From contig CAJQKX010000310.1 in assembly GCA_905479025.1 (NCBI GenBank), positions 1 to 10,689 of the forward strand: a stretch of DNA of 10,689 bases. Reading direction: 5' to 3'. The notes beneath the pieces were generated by a model that saw only the letters and a program-made list of their open reading frames with translations, was not told the DNA's origin and ran no database searches. Positions 1 to 6,242 of the stretch are shown here, piece after piece. Position 1 is the stretch's first letter; each line of letters begins with the position of its first letter. Source of the stretch: an uncultured Paraglaciecola sp. Lineage in GTDB: Bacteria; Pseudomonadota; Gammaproteobacteria; Enterobacterales; Alteromonadaceae. The translations under genes were made by a program, and so were the position numbers.

Positions 1-136
1 CGCTTGTGTTCCAGGGAGTGCATTTGGAGAATTATCAATTGATCACTTGCGCTTTTCGATGAATCAACCAAAAAGCGTGTTAATTGATATCGCTAACAAA
101 ATAGTTTCGACTTTGGACAAAGTATGTACTTTTTAA
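1..136 (+). CDS. PLP-dependent aminotransferase class I/II, C-terminal end (partial)
   Basis: The frame is open from the left edge (first full codon at position 2) and ends at TAA 134-136, giving 44 residues of a C-terminus. The stretch PGSAFGE followed by HLRFSM matches the end of fold-type I aminotransferases of the aspartate/class I-II group, where a P-G-x-x-F-G segment precedes a conserved H/Y-[IVL]-R-[IFL]-[SA] strand whose Arg binds the substrate alpha-carboxylate. The body with the PLP lysine lies outside the window, so the substrate cannot be told. It would move an amino group between an amino acid and a 2-keto acid in the cytoplasm. It lies 63 bases upstream of the ThDP enzyme in the same direction, so it may act on a keto acid made or used there. 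Family call is fairly sure; the exact role is inference. Confidence 0.7.
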   Translation, partial: ACVPGSAFGELSIDHLRFSMNQPKSVLIDIANKIVSTLDKVCTF

Positions 137-181
137 GCTGTTAACTTTAATGAGTACGAGTAATTTTTATAGAATTTAATT

Positions 182-185
182 GGAG
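182..185 (+). promoter_or_regulatory. Likely ribosome binding site of the ThDP gene
   Basis: GGAG lies 14 bases before ATG 200 and 2 bases before TTG 188. Neither spacing is ideal. ATG 200 is preferred because the protein then begins MKTGADYLADEL, the usual beginning of this enzyme family. Confidence 0.4.
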
Positions 186-199
186 TATTGACTATCAAC

Positions 200-1924
200 A
201 TGAAAACAGGAGCAGATTATCTTGCAGATGAACTTTACGCGCATGGTGTTAGGACTGTGTTCGTTTTTACAGGAGGAGCTATAGCCGCAATTATAGATTC
301 TGCTCAAAGGCGTGGAATAAAAGTAATTCCATACGATCATGAATTAGATGCTTCATACGCAGCTGAAGGATATGTTAGAGCCAATTCCATGCCTACTGCC
401 GTCATGGTAACTTCTGGTCCTGGAGCCACTAATACAATAAGCGGTATGGCAGGATCTTGGTTTGATTCAATCCCCGTGCTTTTCATTTCTGGACAGGTTA
501 AATCTTTTGAAAAAACAAACTTCGAACTCTATCTACAACGAGGTTTTCAGGAGGTAGATTTTATAAAGTCATCAGGCCAATTTACAAAATACTCTAGAAC
601 AGTAGATCATTCGTCTCAGATCGTTCCATCTATTAGGGAGGCCTTTAAAGCTATGATTACTGGTAGACCAGGGCCTGCTGTATTGGATATAACAATGGAT
701 GCTCAAATGGACGTAATAGAGGAGATTGAAGCTAAGCCGCAAAAATTTCCTTCGTTCGGTGAGTCTCTTAATAAAGGACTTCTGCCGAATAATAACTCCG
801 GTTCATACGAGAAAGATTTTGAAAGCCTCTTGAATCATATGAATGAATCCAAGCATCCAGTTATCTTAGTTGGAGGTGGGGCGCAATGGTTACCTGAAGG
901 TTTATTTGAAAAAATAGCCAGCAAATTGAATATAAAAATCATATCAACATACGCTGGCATTAACGCTATCCAACAAGGACATCCCCTATATGACGGAATG
1001 ATCGGACCTTTTGGACATCCCAAAGCTAATAAAACTCTCTTGGAGGCATCTGATTTATTTATTCTCGGTGCCCGCATCCCTCATAGAGCCTTCCCAGTGC
1101 TATCAGAATCTCGCAGTCAAAAGTTTCAATCAGTCCGTAAATGGGTTCTAACAGTTGATCCCAGTGAATTTATTAATCATAAAATTGGACCATTAGAGAA
1201 GATATATCTAGGACTCCTCTATGATTTTTGTAAATATGTTGAATCAAAGATGCCTGATACTAATTCTGTTCCTCAAATACTACATGCTGCAGAAAACATA
1301 TTGCCAGAGGGAATGTTTGCAGCTGAACCAAACACAAAAAACAAGGGCTCTCAAATTGAAAATACTTATACGGTTGATTGCCTAATTAATGCACTTAATA
1401 AAGCATTGCCCGATAGTTCAGATATTTTTGTTGATGTTGGTCAAAATGCCGTAGCGCTTGCTTTAGGGCTCACAAGAAATAGGGGAGAGAAATTATTTTC
1501 CTCCTGGGCAAACTCCCCGATGGGATATTCTTTGCCTGCAGCACTTGGTGCCGCGCTTGAGAAAAATGAAAGGCCCTCAATTTGTGTTATTGGAGATGGT
1601 GGGATAAGAACTGCTCTGTCATCTTTTCCGAATCTAAGGGCAATGATTGGTAAAGTAAAGGTAATCTTGTGGGACAACAAGGGATATCAAACTATTGTAG
1701 ATCATAGTTTAAAATTTCAACAACTTGGAAATCCTGTAAATATTGATACGGGGTTGAATTATTTTCCTTTGAAAAAAGTTTTGATTGCATCCGATATCAG
1801 AGTAATGGAGCCTTCAGGAGAATTAGAAGTTGATATGAAATCTTTTTTTGATAGCGATAAATACGATATTTTAATTGTCACTATAGATGAATCAATTCGA
1901 ATGAGTGCTAATCCTGTCATTTAG
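200..1924 (+). CDS. ThDP-dependent acetolactate-synthase-like enzyme
   Basis: 574 residues from ATG 200, close to the usual 550-600 of the acetolactate synthase/benzoylformate decarboxylase superfamily, with the normal domain order. The N-terminal pyrimidine-binding domain (about 1-170) has the catalytic Glu at residue 48 in the context DHELDASYAAEGYVRA. The middle domain (about 205-345) contains HPVILVGGGA and the DLFILGAR strand. The C-terminal pyrophosphate domain has GDG at 465-467 and Asp-Asn at 492-493, the ThDP/Mg motif, with Asp replacing the usual first Asn. The family cleaves or forms C-C bonds next to a keto group, typically decarboxylating a 2-keto acid and transferring the acyl unit. 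No regulatory subunit gene is adjacent and the setting is a polysaccharide locus, so housekeeping branched-chain synthesis is unlikely. A TTG at 188 would add four residues, but GGAG at 182-185 is only 2 bases from it. The SDR gene follows after 16 bases, suggesting co-transcription. Donor and acceptor substrates are unknown. Confidence 0.88.
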   Translation: MKTGADYLADELYAHGVRTVFVFTGGAIAAIIDSAQRRGIKVIPYDHELDASYAAEGYVRANSMPTAVMVTSGPGATNTISGMAGSWFDSIPVLFISGQVKSFEKTNFELYLQRGFQEVDFIKSSGQFTKYSRTVDHSSQIVPSIREAFKAMITGRPGPAVLDITMDAQMDVIEEIEAKPQKFPSFGESLNKGLLPNNNSGSYEKDFESLLNHMNESKHPVILVGGGAQWLPEGLFEKIASKLNIKIISTYAGINAIQQGHPLYDGMIGPFGHPKANKTLLEASDLFILGARIPHRAFPVLSESRSQKFQSVRKWVLTVDPSEFINHKIGPLEKIYLGLLYDFCKYVESKMPDTNSVPQILHAAENILPEGMFAAEPNTKNKGSQIENTYTVDCLINALNKALPDSSDIFVDVGQNAVALALGLTRNRGEKLFSSWANSPMGYSLPAALGAALEKNERPSICVIGDGGIRTALSSFPNLRAMIGKVKVILWDNKGYQTIVDHSLKFQQLGNPVNIDTGLNYFPLKKVLIASDIRVMEPSGELEVDMKSFFDSDKYDILIVTIDESIRMSANPVI

Positions 1925-1940
1925 AAAGTAGTAATTACGT

Positions 1941-2666
1941 ATGAAAAAAACTGCATTTGTTACTGGTGGAACGCAAGGTATCGGAAAGGCTATAGTTGAA
2001 AAACTTATTAGCGAAGATTATCAAGTCATTATTGGGTTTGTTAGTCAAAAAACCAAAGCCAATGATATGGCTAAAAGTATTAATAGCATGAATGGAGATG
2101 CGATTGCCGTTCATTGTGATATATCAAGCAGATCTTCAATTCAAGGAGTTTTAGCTAATATTAAACATATTGATATTTTAATAAATAATGCGGGTATTTC
2201 TCAGTCAAAAGATTTTCTTGATATTACGGATGAAGATTGGAACCAAATGATAAATATTAATTTGCGAGGAGCTTTTATATTATCACAAGAAGTAATCCCT
2301 TCAATGATTGAACGTAATTGGGGAAGAATAATTAATATAACTTCTATTGGAGGCCAATGGGGGGGTATAAATCAAGTTCATTATGCTTCATCAAAAGCTG
2401 GCCTTACGGGCCTTACAATGTCTCTCGCTAGACTTTATAGTGGGAAGGGAATTACATCAAACTCAGTTTCGCCAGGAATCATAGAATCGGACATGACAGC
2501 CTGGATTAAAGATAAAGACAAACAAATCTTAACTCAAGATATCCCTGTTGGGCGATTTGGTCTTGTTGAGGAAGTTGCTGAAGTTGTATCTTTTCTTGCA
2601 TCCGAATCATCTGGTTACGTTACAGGGCAAACAATTAATGTAAATGGTGGCATGCTAAGGTCATAG
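1941..2666 (+). CDS. Short-chain dehydrogenase/reductase, FabG-like
   Basis: 241 residues, the standard length of a classical SDR. The cofactor motif TGGTQGIG is at 8-15, the CDIS acidic turn at 59-62 and NNAG at 82-85. The catalytic tetrad is complete: Asn107, Ser135, Tyr148 and Lys152 (Y-A-S-S-K). The C-terminal GYVTGQTINVNGG is typical of 3-oxoacyl-ACP reductases and close sugar or acyl reductases. It should reduce a keto group (or oxidise an alcohol) with NAD(P)H in the cytoplasm. It starts 16 bases after the ThDP stop, so the two are probably co-transcribed. A keto or acyloin product of the ThDP enzyme is the natural guess for its substrate, but this is inference. No strong Shine-Dalgarno sequence precedes the ATG. 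A fatty-acid FabG role is less likely because no acyl carrier protein or other fab gene is near. Confidence 0.9.
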   Translation: MKKTAFVTGGTQGIGKAIVEKLISEDYQVIIGFVSQKTKANDMAKSINSMNGDAIAVHCDISSRSSIQGVLANIKHIDILINNAGISQSKDFLDITDEDWNQMININLRGAFILSQEVIPSMIERNWGRIINITSIGGQWGGINQVHYASSKAGLTGLTMSLARLYSGKGITSNSVSPGIIESDMTAWIKDKDKQILTQDIPVGRFGLVEEVAEVVSFLASESSGYVTGQTINVNGGMLRS

Positions 2667-2881
2667 CGCTTGTGTATTTTAAAAATCAAGATTTATGAAA
2701 TATTGTATTTTTTAAAGCCTGTATTTTTCTGATGTAAAAAATATAGACATATGATTACCAGTGTTTTTGGTCTTGAGAAAGATGTTTGTCAAGAGTTTAG
2801 CGATAATTCTCATTCTAGAAAAACTAGTGAAAAGTTTAGCCTTTAGTTACAGACCCCAAAATTTTTAAAAGTAGATTTTAA
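2667..2881. other. 215-base AT-rich gap between SDR and ATP-grasp genes
   Basis: No convincing gene, terminator or promoter is seen. A 31-codon frame at 2751-2846 starts with ATG but has no ribosome binding site and no recognisable motif. The gap is large compared with the 16-base spacing just upstream, so it may hold a decayed gene or an assembly junction. Confidence 0.4.
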
Positions 2882-4096
2882 ATGGCGAACAAATCAAGTT
2901 CCTTAAAGCAACCTCTTGTAATTTTGGGGGGTGGCATACATCAAATTCCCTATATTGATTATTGTAAAAAGAACAAAATTGCAACTATTGTTATAGATCA
3001 TAAAAAAGATGCAGTTGCCAAGGATTATGCGGATCTTTTTTTGAGCATCGATACCTCGAATATTTCAAAAGTTATTCGTGCTATTGAGCAGAACTGTCAA
3101 AAAGAAGGAATTGCAGGTGTATTGGTTGCAGGAGTAGAGTTAGCTGTATTGGGGGCAGGCATCTCAAAACACTTCAATACCAAATCTATTGATATAAATA
3201 CTGCAATAAATGCCACTAATAAAATCATTCGTGCAAAAAAATTTAAAGAATTTGGAATTCCCTCTCCAAAGTTTGAGATAGTTGATAGTATTCATTCCGT
3301 TAGTCTAGATTACCCATATGTTATGAAGGAGCAAGAAGGTTCAGGGTCAAGAGGGGTAAGGATCATAGCATCAGAAAGGGATAGGACTGCAGCTGTTAAA
3401 GACTTTGGGGATGGTAGCTATTCAAATTATTTAGTTGAACAATTTGTTGAAGGCCATGAAATATCGATAGAGGCATTTATCCATAAGGGTGACTTTTATT
3501 ATTATTGTTTTGCCGTACGAGATATCGAAATTATATCCAATGGAAAGGTCATAGAACATGGAAGTATCTCTGACCCATCATATGATCATGCGAATCGTAA
3601 TGAAATTAAGAAAGTCTTTGAGGATGCCTGCTCAGCTCTTGGATTAGAAGCGGGCCCTGTTAAAGGGGATGTTCTATATACTAATTTAGGCCCCAGCGTA
3701 CTAGAAGTAGCCTCAAGGTCTGCACCATTAGCACCTTTAATATCAGAGAGAATATATGGTGTTGATATGGTATCTATACATATTAAGTGGGTTTTAGATA
3801 TTGATTTTGTTTTTAATCCATTGCCAGTTAAGTTTTCTCAATCTAAGCCAGTTTCTCATCGAACTCTACTGCATGAGCCAGGAACTTTAGAAGGTATTAG
3901 TGGGATTGATGAAGCAAAAAAATCAAAAGGAGTTCTAGAGATTATAATTCTGCAAGATTTAAAATTCCCAATGATTCTTGATGTTCCCGATAACGGTAAT
4001 AGAGTTCTTTATGTTGCAGCAACTGGTTCTGATGCAACTAGAGCAAGAAAAAATGCGGAAAATGCTTTATCCAAAATTAATTTAATCTACAAATAA
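2882..4096 (+). CDS. ATP-grasp ligase (carboxylate-amine/amino-acid ligase type)
   Basis: 404 residues. An N-terminal pre-ATP-grasp Rossmann-like domain begins with PLVILGGGIHQIPYI (GGG at 16-18), as in PurK/PurT/CarB and L-amino acid ligases. The ATP-grasp core has Lys149 in YVMKEQEG, the Gly/Ser-rich loop 153-160, Glu186 in VEQFVEGHE (hinge and adenine region), and Asp263 and Glu275 as probable Mg ligands. The usual E-x-N-x-R signature reads E-V-A-S-R (275-279), a variant of the kind seen in BacD-like L-amino acid ligases. The family activates a carboxylate as an acyl phosphate and joins it to an amine or similar nucleophile, using ATP. TAA directly precedes the ATG, so no upstream extension is possible, and there is no clear Shine-Dalgarno. 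In this locus it could couple an amino acid or hydroxy acid to an amino sugar; the substrate is unknown. The family call is strong, the reaction only probable. Confidence 0.85.
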   Translation: MANKSSSLKQPLVILGGGIHQIPYIDYCKKNKIATIVIDHKKDAVAKDYADLFLSIDTSNISKVIRAIEQNCQKEGIAGVLVAGVELAVLGAGISKHFNTKSIDINTAINATNKIIRAKKFKEFGIPSPKFEIVDSIHSVSLDYPYVMKEQEGSGSRGVRIIASERDRTAAVKDFGDGSYSNYLVEQFVEGHEISIEAFIHKGDFYYYCFAVRDIEIISNGKVIEHGSISDPSYDHANRNEIKKVFEDACSALGLEAGPVKGDVLYTNLGPSVLEVASRSAPLAPLISERIYGVDMVSIHIKWVLDIDFVFNPLPVKFSQSKPVSHRTLLHEPGTLEGISGIDEAKKSKGVLEIIILQDLKFPMILDVPDNGNRVLYVAATGSDATRARKNAENALSKINLIYK

Positions 4097-4101
4097 ACAT
4101 T

Positions 4102-4224
4102 ATGTCTAATTTAAAGATAAGTTCAGCTCTCAAGCCATATTATAAACCAAATACTAACCATCCATGTCGACAACTGGAGGCAGTTCTGTTGAGTACTACT
4201 ATTTTTAGGAAAAAATGGTCATGA
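4102..4224 (+). CDS. Possible small hypothetical ORF (40 aa) overlapping the GH57-like start
   Basis: ATG 4102 opens a 40-codon frame ending with TGA 4222-4224, which overlaps the GH57-like start ATG 4221 in an ATGA arrangement typical of translational coupling. The product is basic, with several Lys/Arg and two Tyr, contains NHPCRQLEAVLL and ends in FRKKWS; I recognise no family. There is no membrane segment or signal peptide. No Shine-Dalgarno sequence is visible ahead of it, and it starts only 5 bases after the ATP-grasp stop. It could be a leader-type coupling ORF, the remnant of a decayed gene, or chance. Only the overlap geometry and lack of stops support it. Confidence 0.3.
   Translation: MSNLKISSALKPYYKPNTNHPCRQLEAVLLSTTIFRKKWS
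4207..4210 (+). promoter_or_regulatory. Ribosome binding site of the GH57-like gene
   Basis: AGGA ends 4 bases before ATG 4215 and 10 bases before ATG 4221. Both are in the same frame. The second start gives MKYHLIFCMN, beginning directly on the first core strand; the first would add only Met-Val. Confidence 0.5.
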
Positions 4225-6143
4225 AGTATCATTTAATATTTTGCATGAATTTGATGTTTTCTGCCCTAAGTGAAGAGGAAAGGGTTGTGGTTTTGGATCG
4301 TTGTATGGAGCCACTACTTAAATTAGGGGAAGAGGGTTTTACATTTGCTATTCAAATGTCTGGATTAAGTCTGGAGCAGTTAGCAAAATTGAGACCAAAA
4401 CAACTTGATCGCTTGAAAAAGCTGATCGAAAGACCTAATTGTGAGTTTATCGGCAATGGCTATTCGCAAATAATACAACCGCTGGTCCCTTGGGAAGTGA
4501 ATCTTAAAAATCAAGAGCTAGGTATGCAGTGTTATGAAAAAATGCTCGGATTGAGACCAAAGATAGCAATTGTCAATGAGATGGCTTTCAGCGCAAGTAG
4601 CTCAAGGAGTTTCTCAGAAGTTGGCTATAACGGCTTAGTTATGGAGTGGAATAATCCTTATAAAGCTCATCCCGAATGGGACTCAACGTTTAGATATTAT
4701 CCTCAAAAAATAGATTTAGGACAGGGTGATGAAACACACTTGGTTTGGGGAGATACTATTCTTACTCAGACATTTCAGCGCTATGTCCATGGTGAAATAG
4801 AGTTGGATGAATATATGGCCGGGCTCTCTAAATATAATAATCAGGAGGGTGCCCTATGCCTCTATTCTAGTGATGCAGAAGTTTTTGATTTTAGACCGCG
4901 TCGATATGGAAACGAAGGTCATAGAGAGGGTGAATGGTTAAGGATTAAAAAATTATTTGAATCAGTTCAATTAGAAACAGATGGTCTGACATTACCATCA
5001 AATATTATTCAAGACTTTAAGAGAAACGGACCAAATCTTTTGAAACTGGAAAGCTATTGGCAACCAATTACAGTCAAAAAGCAGGATAAATATAATATCA
5101 ATAGATGGGCACTTACAGGACGGGATGATCTTGCTTTCAATACAAGATGCTTTTCTTTAGCAAATGCATTTAAGGATGGAGTACCTGATAACGAAGACTG
5201 GCGAAAGCTTTGTTTCTTATGGTCGAGCGACTTGAGAACTCATATTGAAGAAGATCGATGGGTTTATGCTCAAGATATATTGACAGAGTTAGAATTAAAA
5301 TGGCTAAAAAAAAATGTAGCTATAAAAGATTTAAATTTAACTAAACACAAAGAATATTCGAATCCCAATAAAGAACGTTTTATTGAACTGAAAACTCCAC
5401 AGCAAAGTTTAAAGCTGGATTTAAAAAAGGGATTAAGCCTAAGAGAGTGGTCGGTTAATGGAAACTCAGTACTTGGCACACTACCCCATGGAACTTTTGA
5501 AGATATAAGTCTTGCTGCTGATTACTATTCTTGTCATTCAGTTATAGAGCCCCAAGGTGAACACAAAATTACAGACCTAGTGGATATTGAGCCTTGGATC
5601 GATGACGAACATGATGATTTTATTTATGTTGGAATGCAATTAAAAAACCCTGATTATTTGTTTAAAAAGAAATATTCAATTAATAGAAAAAGAAATGAGT
5701 TTTCAGTAGAGCAAACAATTGAAATTTCTGACCGAAGAAAGTCGCTGATTAGAAGTATTCATTTTACAATTTTACCCGGCTTGTGGGATCAGAGCAGTTT
5801 TTACTACAAAACAGCGCTGGGTGGGAATAAATTGGAACATTTTAGCTTTGGTAATAAGGTTATTGACCACACCCAAAATCTAAACCAACTAGTATCAACA
5901 AGACATGGATTAGGAGTTACGGATGGAGAAATTCATATCGGTGATGCAAAGAATTCTATTATTTTTAAGCACGAGCCATCTGAAGCAGCATTAGTTCCTC
6001 ACCTACAGTACTTGCCTCAGAAAAATGGTCTTTATCTTCTGAGATTAATATATTCAGCACAAGAACTTGATGAAACATTTAAAGTATCCGACAAACCTCA
6101 GATTATTAAACATAAGTTATTGGTTAGGACGGATATTGAGTGA
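4221..6143 (+). CDS. GH57-like glycoside hydrolase/transferase family protein with degenerate motif 1
   Basis: 640 residues from ATG 4221. The N-terminal part (about 1-260) follows the (beta/alpha)7 barrel of GH57, as in archaeal 4-alpha-glucanotransferase: a first strand (YHLIFCMN), a helix with LKLGEEGFTFAIQMSG, the CEFIGNGYSQIIQPLVP segment, the nucleophile strand with Glu120 in VNEMAFS, and the acid/base strand with Asp218 in YSSDAEVF. A helical region (about 260-380) and a beta-rich C-terminal domain (about 385-640) follow, as in GH57 amylases. The family's first motif (HQP, often HNHQP) reads CMNLMF here, so the active-site His residues of strand 1 are missing. GH57 enzymes retain stereochemistry and act on alpha-glucans; nothing here points to glycogen, so a role in trimming or transferring sugars of the surface polysaccharide, or a non-hydrolytic role, is possible. 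There is no signal peptide, so it is cytoplasmic. Fold family fairly sure, activity unknown. Confidence 0.72.
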   Translation: MKYHLIFCMNLMFSALSEEERVVVLDRCMEPLLKLGEEGFTFAIQMSGLSLEQLAKLRPKQLDRLKKLIERPNCEFIGNGYSQIIQPLVPWEVNLKNQELGMQCYEKMLGLRPKIAIVNEMAFSASSSRSFSEVGYNGLVMEWNNPYKAHPEWDSTFRYYPQKIDLGQGDETHLVWGDTILTQTFQRYVHGEIELDEYMAGLSKYNNQEGALCLYSSDAEVFDFRPRRYGNEGHREGEWLRIKKLFESVQLETDGLTLPSNIIQDFKRNGPNLLKLESYWQPITVKKQDKYNINRWALTGRDDLAFNTRCFSLANAFKDGVPDNEDWRKLCFLWSSDLRTHIEEDRWVYAQDILTELELKWLKKNVAIKDLNLTKHKEYSNPNKERFIELKTPQQSLKLDLKKGLSLREWSVNGNSVLGTLPHGTFEDISLAADYYSCHSVIEPQGEHKITDLVDIEPWIDDEHDDFIYVGMQLKNPDYLFKKKYSINRKRNEFSVEQTIEISDRRKSLIRSIHFTILPGLWDQSSFYYKTALGGNKLEHFSFGNKVIDHTQNLNQLVSTRHGLGVTDGEIHIGDAKNSIIFKHEPSEAALVPHLQYLPQKNGLYLLRLIYSAQELDETFKVSDKPQIIKHKLLVRTDIE

Positions 6144-6242
6144 AGGCAAAAGATAAAGACACTCTTTTTTTCTAGTTGTGCATTTAACAAATTTGGAACC
6201 TGACGCTTATATTTATTTTTCTAATTAAGAAGAAACTAATCA

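Noticed and set aside
147..175. Possible promoter before the ThDP gene with TAGAAT at 170-175
   Set aside because: The -10 is acceptable, but the sequence 17 bases upstream (TTAATG) matches the -35 consensus at only three of six positions, which is expected by chance in AT-rich DNA.
835..1077. Minus-strand frame of 80 codons inside the ThDP gene
   Set aside because: It lies wholly within a well-supported coding region, has no recognisable motif and is antisense to conserved enzyme domains. The same applies to frames at 1441-1680, 5270-5479, 8119-8310 and 8686-8892.
5306..5314. A9 tract in the GH57-like gene, and a T8 tract at 6884-6891 in the transferase gene, as phase-variation sites
   Set aside because: Runs of this length are expected in AT-rich coding DNA, and both genes are in frame without other signs of switching.
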